Assembly (NCBI GenBank): GCA_903930095.1 | Contig: CAIYXE010000425.1 | Coordinates: 1-5,612 of the forward strand | Length of the DNA: 5,612 bases | Origin: an uncultured Hyphomicrobiales bacterium | GTDB lineage: Bacteria > Pseudomonadota > Alphaproteobacteria > Rhizobiales > Aestuariivirgaceae | Reading direction: 5' to 3' | Shown: piece after piece, positions 1 through 5,399 of the stretch | How positions within the stretch are numbered: the first letter of the stretch is position 1 | Layout: the number at the start of each line of letters is the position of its first letter | The notes under the pieces: model-generated | Told to the model about the DNA's origin: nothing | The model's input: the letters and a program-made list of their open reading frames with translations, nothing else | Databases searched by the model: none | Translations under genes and position numbers: made by a program

Positions 1-1017
1 GCTTGAGGATGGTGGCAAGGCTTCAGGCTCAAGGTTGGTGCGCGTTTTTAGTTCCGTCGCTGCGGGGTTGCGGCACGCCACAAGGTGTTCCGGCTCCAAA
101 GGATCAAGTGGCGGCTGGTTGGTCGCGCAGGTGGGGTTGGAGCGGGGGCAGCGCGGAAGAAAACTGCAGCCCTCCAGCCTCTCTGAGAGTCCCGGCGGCG
201 CGCCCGCGATGGGCCTCGGAAGCGAAACGCCCGACAGGCGCGGTATCGAATCGATCAGGGCCTTCACATAAGGATGACGCGGCGTGCTGAGCACCTGGCT
301 CGTCTCGCCATATTCGACAATTCTCCCCGCATACATGACCACCAGCTTCCGGCACAGCTGCGCCAGGACACCCAGGTCGTGGCTGACGCAGACGGTTGCC
401 ATGCGGCGCCTGCCACTGATCTCACCCAGGAGCGCGATGATCCGTTGCTGAGTGGTCACGTCAAGCCCTGATGTTGGTTCATCGAGCAGCAACGCCCGTG
501 GCTCCCCCGCGAGCGCCATGGCGATCGCCACGCGCTGCAATTGTCCGCCTGAGAGCTGGTGTGGATAGCGTTTTGCCAAGGCCTGTGGATCCGGAAGCTG
601 CACCTGCAGGAGCAGTTCCACAATCTGCTGCTCTCTTTGCCTGGCGGTCAGATCAGTGTGCAGCCGGAGCACCTCATCAATCTGTTGACCGATCCGCATG
701 GATGGTGTCAGTGCGGTGCCGGCGTTCTGCGGCACCATGGCAATCTCGCCACCGCGCAGCAAGTTGAGTTCACCGTCGGGTTGGCCCAGCAGGGGAATGC
801 CGTCGAAGTTCACTTCGCCCTTGGTGTGGCGCAGTCCAGGCTTGGTCAATCCCATCATGGCCAGCAGCAGTGTGCTCTTGCCAGAGCCTGACTCACCCGC
901 GATCCCAAGAGAGTCGCCTTCTGCCACCATGAGACTTATGCCGTCGACAACGGCGCGCAAGTCTGGGTCTTGGTCATTGGCGGTGATTGATAGAACATCG
1001 ACTGTGAGCAGGGTCAT
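1..1017 (-). CDS. DppD/OppD-like ABC transporter ATP-binding protein (3' end cut by window edge)
   Basis: This is the cytoplasmic ATPase subunit of a peptide/opine/nickel-type ABC importer; it hydrolyses ATP to drive uptake through the two permeases encoded just upstream. I translated 339 codons from the ATG at 1017 with no stop before the window edge. All motifs are visible: Walker A GESGSGKST (41-49), Q-loop Gln97 in MVPQN, signature LSGGQ (155-159), Walker B ALLLDE (175-180) with catalytic Glu180, D-loop SGLD (183-186) and switch His213 in SHD. The C-terminal oligopeptide/dipeptide domain begins near HPY (248-250) and carries Cys284, Cys290, Cys297 and Cys315, the four-cysteine arrangement that binds an iron-sulfur cluster in some DppD/OppD proteins. 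The start overlaps the permease stop by ATGA (1014-1017), so translation is probably coupled. Family members are usually about 320-340 aa, so the stop should be close unless a second ATPase domain is fused. The substrate cannot be read from this subunit. Confidence 0.95.
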   Translation of the reverse strand, partial: MTLLTVDVLSITANDQDPDLRAVVDGISLMVAEGDSLGIAGESGSGKSTLLLAMMGLTKPGLRHTKGEVNFDGIPLLGQPDGELNLLRGGEIAMVPQNAGTALTPSMRIGQQIDEVLRLHTDLTARQREQQIVELLLQVQLPDPQALAKRYPHQLSGGQLQRVAIAMALAGEPRALLLDEPTSGLDVTTQQRIIALLGEISGRRRMATVCVSHDLGVLAQLCRKLVVMYAGRIVEYGETSQVLSTPRHPYVKALIDSIPRLSGVSLPRPIAGAPPGLSERLEGCSFLPRCPRSNPTCATNQPPLDPLEPEHLVACRNPAATELKTRTNLEPEALPPSSS

Positions 1018-1868
1018 GATTTCGGCATCCGGCCGAGCCGTCCGACGCCCAAAGCCTTGGCCCACGCATCGACCGCGAGATTGACGCCGATGATCAAACT
1101 GCTGAGGAAAATCATGGGCCAGATCACCGTCCACGGCGCGGTTCCCATGATGCCGCGGGCGTCCGATATCATCTGTCCCCAGTCCGGCGTGGGTGGTGCA
1201 ACTCCCATACCAAGGAATGACAGAGAACTGACGGCGAGAAATATCCATGACCATTGCATCGCACCCTGCACGGCGAGGCTGTCGCGGATGTTTGGTAGAA
1301 TCTCCTTCACGGCGATCGTCCAGCGTGTCTCACCGCGAGCTTGGGCCGCGAGCACAAAATCACGAACGATGAAATCCAGCGCCGCGCTGCGGGCGAGATA
1401 TACAACGGACAGACCATAGGAGAAGCCAAGGAGTGGAATGAGAGCCGTGGTGCTGCTGCCCAGTGCTGCCACAAAAAGCATGACCATGAGTATCCATGGA
1501 ATGGCCACCATGGCGTCCACCAGACGCATCACGAAGGCATCCAGTTTTCCCCCTGCCAGCGCCACAACAATGCCAAGGATACAGCCCCATGCCATGGCGC
1601 AAATCGTGGAGAGCGTGCTGATGAGCATCGCCTCGCGGCCGCCGAGCAGTGTGCGGCTGAAAACATCGCGTCCAAGCCGGTCGGTACCGAACAGATGTGC
1701 GATGGATGGCGGCTGGAGGATCGCCTCCGCGTTCTGCAAGGCCGGATCATGGGGAACGATGATGGGTGCCACAAGTGCGACGATGAGATGAGCAATGACG
1801 ATCACGACGCCTGCCAGTCCCGGCGGCTGCTTCAGAATTGCAGCCAGGATCGTACGCACGCCGGTCAT
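1014..1868 (-). CDS. DppC-type ABC transporter permease
   Basis: This is one of the two inner-membrane subunits of the importer and pairs with the DppB-type permease to form the translocation path. The 284-residue protein has the usual DppC/OppC plan: a short cytoplasmic N-terminus, a first membrane segment near 18-38, then the family motif FGTD-RLGRDVFSR (60-72) after the first periplasmic loop. Further hydrophobic segments lie near 82-107, 118-137, 142-161, 202-222 and 247-268. The cytoplasmic EAA loop that docks on the ATPase is clear at 170-193 (FVLAAQARGE...ILPN), followed by SFLGMG (217-222) and PDWG (228-231). The length is normal for the family. The C-terminus (AWAKALGVGRLGR) diverges from the usual ALRDxLDPR-like ending. 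The ATG shares ATGA (1865-1868) with the upstream permease stop, and the stop shares ATGA with the ATPase start, so the three genes are one translationally coupled unit. The transported solute is not evident. Confidence 0.96.
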   Translation of the reverse strand: MTGVRTILAAILKQPPGLAGVVIVIAHLIVALVAPIIVPHDPALQNAEAILQPPSIAHLFGTDRLGRDVFSRTLLGGREAMLISTLSTICAMAWGCILGIVVALAGGKLDAFVMRLVDAMVAIPWILMVMLFVAALGSSTTALIPLLGFSYGLSVVYLARSAALDFIVRDFVLAAQARGETRWTIAVKEILPNIRDSLAVQGAMQWSWIFLAVSSLSFLGMGVAPPTPDWGQMISDARGIMGTAPWTVIWPMIFLSSLIIGVNLAVDAWAKALGVGRLGRMPKS

Positions 1869-2815
1869 GTCCGGTGGGTCCTGAGCCTTGGGTTCAGCAT
1901 CAGGGCCATGATGTCGGACGCGAGGTTGGTGAGCACATAGGTCAGTCCGAAGAGAAGTGCGATGGCCTGCACCAGCGGCAGGTCACGGTCACCCACCGCA
2001 TCAACAGCGAGTCGGCCAAGCCCTGGGTAATTGAAGACGCTTTCCACGATCACTACGCCACCCAGCAGCCAGGCAATGGTGAGGCCGATCACGCTGATGA
2101 CGGGGAGAAGCGAATTCGGCACCACATGCCGCCATACGATCTGCCTCCGGGGCACACCCTTGAGCCTGGCCATCAGCACGAAGTCGCTTTCGAGGACATC
2201 AATCACTGAAGCCCGCACCATACGCATGATGTGCGCTGCAAGCACCATGCTCAGCACGATGGCGGGGAGGATTGCGGCAAGCGCCATATCGAATGCAGAC
2301 GCCTTATAGCCAATCGTGACCACACCAGCGGTCCAGCCAAGCCCTATGGCGAAGACCAGGATCAACAAGGAGGCCGAGACGAATTCGGGTATTGTCATCG
2401 CAACGAGTGCTGCTCCCGAAGCCGTCAGGTCAAGCGGCCCGTCGCGCCGCAATCCCGCCATGATGCCGAGAAACACCGCCAGCGGAATGCCGATCAGCGC
2501 CGCGACGGCAGAGAGGATCAGTGTGTTGCGCAGCCGCCAGCCGACAATGTCCGCAATCGGCTTGTCGCGCTGCATCGACGTGCCCAGATCTCCCTGGATG
2601 ATATTGCTGGCCCACTGGGTGAATCGGGACGCCGCTGGTTGATCTAGTCCCATGCGCGAACGGCACGCTTCAAGGACTGCGCCCTTGCCATCCCGCCCGA
2701 GATGCGCAGTGCAGGCATCGCCGGGCATCAATTCGAGCCCGGCGAAGACGGCAACAGAAATCACGATGAGTGTAAGGACTGAGCTGAAAGCCCTCCGGAT
2801 GATCAGACCGGGCAT
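1865..2815 (-). CDS. DppB-type ABC transporter permease
   Basis: This is the second inner-membrane permease of the importer, 316 residues long. It opens with the typical DppB N-terminus (LIIRRAFSSVLTLIVISVAV, one membrane segment near 9-29), then MPGD (30-33) and a periplasmic loop ending in GLDQP (56-60) and GDLGTS (75-80). Membrane segments follow near 98-121, 133-158, 174-198, 236-258 and 281-305. The EAA loop contacting the ATPase is at 211-234 (DFVLMARLKG...HVVPN), and the conserved VESVFNYPGLGRL (257-269) and a C-terminal LNPRLR (307-312) are present. Its only two cysteines, Cys35 and Cys51, both lie in the first periplasmic loop. The start is 21 bases after the binding-protein stop. 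I see no strong Shine-Dalgarno sequence there, but the start matches the family N-terminus well. A 3-codon ATG-AGC-GTC-TGA lies in that gap. Confidence 0.96.
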   Translation of the reverse strand: MPGLIIRRAFSSVLTLIVISVAVFAGLELMPGDACTAHLGRDGKGAVLEACRSRMGLDQPAASRFTQWASNIIQGDLGTSMQRDKPIADIVGWRLRNTLILSAVAALIGIPLAVFLGIMAGLRRDGPLDLTASGAALVAMTIPEFVSASLLILVFAIGLGWTAGVVTIGYKASAFDMALAAILPAIVLSMVLAAHIMRMVRASVIDVLESDFVLMARLKGVPRRQIVWRHVVPNSLLPVISVIGLTIAWLLGGVVIVESVFNYPGLGRLAVDAVGDRDLPLVQAIALLFGLTYVLTNLASDIMALMLNPRLRTHRT

Positions 2816-2836
2816 GCTCAGACGCTCATGTCTTGA

Positions 2837-4327
2837 CTATTTGGGCTCGAGATCAACCAGGTGCCACCGAATGAAATCCTCGTCGAGAGGCTTGATGCCA
2901 TCTACGCCGGCGTTGAGCACGCGCAGCCCGTTCTGCTGATAGGGAATGAAAGTCCCGCCTTCTTCAAACAGCATGCGCTGGGCTTCCTGATAGAGCGCGC
3001 GGGCGGCTGGTAGATCAAGCGTGGCGCGGGCCTTGTCGAGGATCTGGTCATAAGCCGGGTTGGCGTAGTAGCTTTCGTTCCAGGAGCTTCCCGTTCTGTA
3101 GGCCTCGTTCAGGATCTGATCAGCGGGCCGCGCGCTCCATGACGTCATGGCGACCGGAACCTTCATCCAGACGTCGTCCCAGTAGCCATCCGATGGCGCC
3201 ATCTTCAGCTTCACGCGGATGCCAGCCTTCGCAACCTGCTGCTGATAGACCTCCGCAAATCTGACCATGCCAGGCTCCAGATCTGCAGTGTGGACTTCAA
3301 TGTCGATACCGTCGGGAAAGCCAGCCTCGGCCAGCAGTTTCTTCGCACCTTCCGGGTCTGGCGGGCATTCGAGAGGCGCACGGAACGGGTCATTGGCCTT
3401 CACCGGCTGATCGCAGCCCGTGACACCATTGCCTTCGCCAACCATAAGTTTCATCATCTCCGCGCGATCGACGGATATGCGCATGGCCTTGCGTACCCGC
3501 GCATCGGTGAAGGGTGCGGTATCGGTCCGGAATACCAGCCCAAACCAGCCACCAGCTGGATAGTTCTGTATCAAAAAGTCCGGATTATCCTTGAATTGCG
3601 GGATCTGGTCGAGGGTGAGTGTATTGTAGTCCAGCTGACCCGCAAGCATGGCCTGGTTGCGCGCCTCGCTGTCCGGAATGGCGGTGAACACCACCTTGTC
3701 GATCTTTGGCCGGCCTTCCCAGTAGGTGTCGTTGGCGGCCAGCACGGTCTGGCCTTCGGGATCATAGCTTTCGATCTTGAATGGCCCTGTACCGATTCCG
3801 GTCTTGGCGATGGCAGCACCGGAACCTTCGGGGATCATCCTCACTCGATAGTCCATCAGCAGCAGGGGCAGACCCGCGTGCGGCTTTGAAAGAACGATCT
3901 TTGCGGTAACCGGGTCGACAACATCAACCCGTGAAATGAAATCGAGAACCGAGGCGAGTGGCGCTTCGAGCGCCGGATCCTTGATCCGCTCCAGCGTGTA
4001 TTTGACATCGGCGGCGTCAAAGGAGCTCCCATCATGGAAGGTCACGCCAGCCTGCAGCTTGAGTGTCCATTCGGTAGCGGTTTCATTTGAGGTCCAGGAC
4101 GTGGCAAGTTCGGGTGACGGCTCGCCATTGTCATCCTGACGAACCAGCCGCGAATAGACCATATCGTTCACTTCGTAGAAGCGGTTGGGAGAGATCGGAT
4201 CAAGGCTCTCCTTGCCGCCATAGCTCAGGTCGTTGGCGCGCCGGAGCTGCTTCTCGGCGAGGGCTCCATCAGGCAAAAGCGCAAGTGTCGCCGTGATAAT
4301 GACGGCAGTTATCATGTAGTGTCGCAT
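2837..4327 (-). CDS. Periplasmic solute-binding protein, family 5 (peptide/opine/nickel class)
   Basis: This is the high-affinity periplasmic receptor of the importer. The 496-residue precursor (counted from the ATG at 4327) has an N-terminal hydrophobic stretch and an ALA-E cleavage site at about residues 22-25, so a Sec signal peptide without a lipobox. Family 5 features run in order: LDPI near the N-terminus, ELATSW (73-78), WTLKLQAGVTFHDG (87-100), ADVKYTLER (106-114), GTGPFKI (179-185), NDTYWEG (199-205), RVRKAMRISVDR (277-288), DPEGAKKLLAEAGFP (324-338) and NPAYDQILDKA (423-433). The length is typical. The only two mature cysteines are Cys305 and Cys321. The late segment reads SWSARPADQIL...SSWNESYY rather than the acidic D-x-D-P type of classic dipeptide binders, so I do not call it DppA. 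A GGAGAG (4336-4341) sits 8 bases before this ATG; a GTG at 4330 in the same frame is an equally spaced alternative adding one residue. It is the first gene of the operon. Confidence 0.96.
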   Translation of the reverse strand: MRHYMITAVIITATLALLPDGALAEKQLRRANDLSYGGKESLDPISPNRFYEVNDMVYSRLVRQDDNGEPSPELATSWTSNETATEWTLKLQAGVTFHDGSSFDAADVKYTLERIKDPALEAPLASVLDFISRVDVVDPVTAKIVLSKPHAGLPLLLMDYRVRMIPEGSGAAIAKTGIGTGPFKIESYDPEGQTVLAANDTYWEGRPKIDKVVFTAIPDSEARNQAMLAGQLDYNTLTLDQIPQFKDNPDFLIQNYPAGGWFGLVFRTDTAPFTDARVRKAMRISVDRAEMMKLMVGEGNGVTGCDQPVKANDPFRAPLECPPDPEGAKKLLAEAGFPDGIDIEVHTADLEPGMVRFAEVYQQQVAKAGIRVKLKMAPSDGYWDDVWMKVPVAMTSWSARPADQILNEAYRTGSSWNESYYANPAYDQILDKARATLDLPAARALYQEAQRMLFEEGGTFIPYQQNGLRVLNAGVDGIKPLDEDFIRWHLVDLEPK

Positions 4328-4335
4328 CACGCGGT

Positions 4336-4341
4336 CTCTCC
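4336..4341 (-). promoter_or_regulatory. Ribosome binding site of the solute-binding protein gene
   Basis: Read on the minus strand this is GGAGAG. It lies 5 bases before the GTG at 4330 and 8 bases before the ATG at 4327, so it supports a start here but does not decide between the two codons. ATG was preferred because it is the stronger initiator. Confidence 0.7.
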
Positions 4342-4404
4342 GTTAATTCCGTCTACGCCTTGGCGGACGGTGCACCTGATGACAGTTGCCGGAACGTTGG
4401 GTAA

Positions 4405-4424
4405 TCGTCATGAAGTTATGATGA
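4405..4424. promoter_or_regulatory. Candidate operator: imperfect palindrome
   Basis: The sequence TCGTCAT-GAAGTT-ATGATGA forms two 7-base arms matching at 6 of 7 positions around a 6-base spacer. It overlaps the -10-like TATGAT on the plus strand, a placement that would suit a repressor of the rightward gene. The arm-to-arm distance suits a dimeric helix-turn-helix protein, but no family can be named from this sequence. Confidence 0.35.
4417..4422 (+). promoter_or_regulatory. Possible -10 element for the EEP gene
   Basis: TATGAT matches the sigma-70 -10 consensus at 5 of 6 positions and would start transcription near 4429, leaving a leader of about 40 bases before the ATG at 4468. No good -35 hexamer lies 16-18 bases upstream (that stretch reads around ACGTTGG), so an activator or a weak promoter would be needed. 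Confidence 0.3.
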
Positions 4425-4465
4425 CACAAACGCGCACGATGGCAAATGGCCCGGGGGAGCTCTGA
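4418..4465 (+). other. Possible 15-codon leader ORF ahead of the EEP gene
   Basis: An ATG-ATG start opens a frame encoding MMTQTRTMANGPGEL and stops at TGA 4463-4465, two bases before the EEP ATG at 4468. The frame runs through the EEP Shine-Dalgarno sequence, so ribosomes translating it would end beside the real start. I see no strong ribosome binding site for it, its start overlaps the candidate -10 element (so it is usable only if transcription begins further upstream), and short ORFs like this arise by chance. Treat it as a possibility only. Confidence 0.2.
4453..4459 (+). promoter_or_regulatory. Ribosome binding site of the EEP gene
   Basis: GGGGGAG lies 8 bases before the ATG at 4468, a normal spacing. 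It supports this start, which also puts the family's N-terminal TYNIQWG motif at residues 5-11, as expected. Confidence 0.7.
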
Positions 4466-4467
4466 CG

Positions 4468-5376
4468 ATGCTTGTTGCAACCTATAATATTCAATGGGGA
4501 AAAGGCCGCGATGGCCTGGTCGATCTGGACAGAGTAGCCCGCGTTGTTGCTCAGGCGGACGTGATCGGACTTCAGGAGGTGGAGCGGAACTGGCGGAAGA
4601 TGGACCATGCCGATCAGGTCCAGCGTCTTGCAGAGCTGTTCCCGGATCGTTACGTCTTCTTCGCTCCGTCGCTTGATGTTGATGGCAGCAGCTGCGATGC
4701 CAACGGCCGGGTCATGAATCATCGCCGCCAATATGGGCTTGTGGTCATATCACGCTGGCCGGTTCTGACGTCTCGCATCTTTCCGCTTTCGTCCTATCCG
4801 GTCCATGGTCACCTCAATGATCGCAGCGTGCTTCTTGAAACTGTCATCGGCCACCCCGTGGGGCCATTCCGGTTCTATGTCACACATCTCAACTACCTCT
4901 CGGAACGCCAGCGTCTGCTGCAGTCCAGGCAGGTCATAGAGATCATCGCAGATGCACCTTTACAGGGTGCGCCGATCACGGGTCCGGGCGTTCCGGCTTC
5001 GGAATATGGCGCCGATTGGATCGCGATCGAGAAGGAGGAGGTGCCACCGATGCCCAGCCCGGCCATTCTGCTGGGCGATTTCAACATGAGGCCTGACTCT
5101 CCTGAATACGATCTCTTCACCGGCCCCATCAGCCCGGACTACGGCCGGCTTGCCGAGCAAGGCCTGTTTGCTGACGCCCTTACCCTGGCGGGGATGAGCG
5201 AGCAGGCTGGCATCACCTATCCCGCCAATGTTGTCGAGCAGGCGAAGCGGATCGATCATATCTTCGTCACGCTTGAACTCGCGGGACTGGTTCGTCACGG
5301 CTGGATCGATGAGGCGGCAGATGCCTCTGACCATCAGCCCGTCTTCGCGGAACTGGACTGGACTGCCTTCGGCTGA
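4468..5376 (+). CDS. Endonuclease/exonuclease/phosphatase (EEP) family hydrolase, probable cytoplasmic phosphodiesterase or phosphatase
   Basis: The 302-residue protein belongs to the metal-dependent EEP superfamily (exonuclease III, DNase I, sphingomyelinase and inositol-phosphatase fold), which hydrolyses phosphoester bonds. All core motifs are present: TYNIQWG with Asn7, LQEVE with metal-binding Glu37, YGLVVISRWPV (89-99), THLNY with His140, LLGDFNMRPDSPEY with Asp204 and Asn206, RIDHIF (261-266) and SDHQPV with catalytic Asp288-His289. There is no signal peptide or membrane segment, so it should act in the cytoplasm. An insertion of about 35 residues (roughly 160-197, rich in Pro, Gly and acidic residues) separates the helix after THLNY from the GDFN strand. 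It is divergent from a Dpp-type importer with only 137 bases between them, suggesting that it processes an imported or related substrate. The family call is secure; the substrate is unknown, and a nuclease role cannot be excluded. Confidence 0.93.
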   Translation: MLVATYNIQWGKGRDGLVDLDRVARVVAQADVIGLQEVERNWRKMDHADQVQRLAELFPDRYVFFAPSLDVDGSSCDANGRVMNHRRQYGLVVISRWPVLTSRIFPLSSYPVHGHLNDRSVLLETVIGHPVGPFRFYVTHLNYLSERQRLLQSRQVIEIIADAPLQGAPITGPGVPASEYGADWIAIEKEEVPPMPSPAILLGDFNMRPDSPEYDLFTGPISPDYGRLAEQGLFADALTLAGMSEQAGITYPANVVEQAKRIDHIFVTLELAGLVRHGWIDEAADASDHQPVFAELDWTAFG

Positions 5377-5399
5377 ACGCACCGCGCCGCCCAGTCCAG
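5353..5399 (+). repeat. 9-bp perfect inverted repeat across the EEP stop codon
   Basis: CTGGACTGG (5353-5361) and CCAGTCCAG (5391-5399) are exact reverse complements separated by 29 bases that include the stop TGA (5374-5376). A second pair, CACCGC (5380-5385) with GCGGTG (5399-5404), would compete with it. Neither is followed by a T-run, so a standard intrinsic terminator is not supported; an mRNA-end structure is possible. Confidence 0.4.

Larger units (their letters stand above)
4331..4467. promoter_or_regulatory. Divergent intergenic control region
   Basis: These 137 bases separate the divergently read importer operon (leftward) and the EEP hydrolase (rightward), so both promoters must lie here or inside the opposing gene starts. 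The middle is AT-richer than the flanks and holds an imperfect palindrome (4405-4424) and a -10-like TATGAT (4417-4422) facing right. GATGACA occurs twice, at 4378-4384 and 4420-4426, 42 bases apart, close to four helical turns. I find no convincing -35/-10 pair for the leftward operon. No regulator gene is adjacent inside the window. The identification as a shared control region rests on gene geometry; the individual sites are tentative. Confidence 0.6.

Noticed and set aside
3..471. Overlapping plus-strand frames at the left edge
   Set aside because: This stretch is fully explained by the C-terminal half of the ABC ATPase on the minus strand, whose Walker B, H-loop and cysteine motifs fall here.
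1341..1940. Open plus-strand frame of 199 codons opposite the DppC-type permease
   Set aside because: It lies wholly antisense to two clear permease genes; its unusual His, Cys and Asp-rich composition is what the reverse of membrane-protein codons gives.
2816..2836. Three-codon minus-strand ORF (ATG AGC GTC TGA) between the binding protein and the DppB-type permease
   Set aside because: It is too short to be judged, has no clear ribosome binding site, and is expected by chance.
3290..3889. Open plus-strand frame of 199 codons opposite the binding-protein gene
   Set aside because: It is antisense to a full-length family 5 protein and has no motif or ribosome binding site that would support it.
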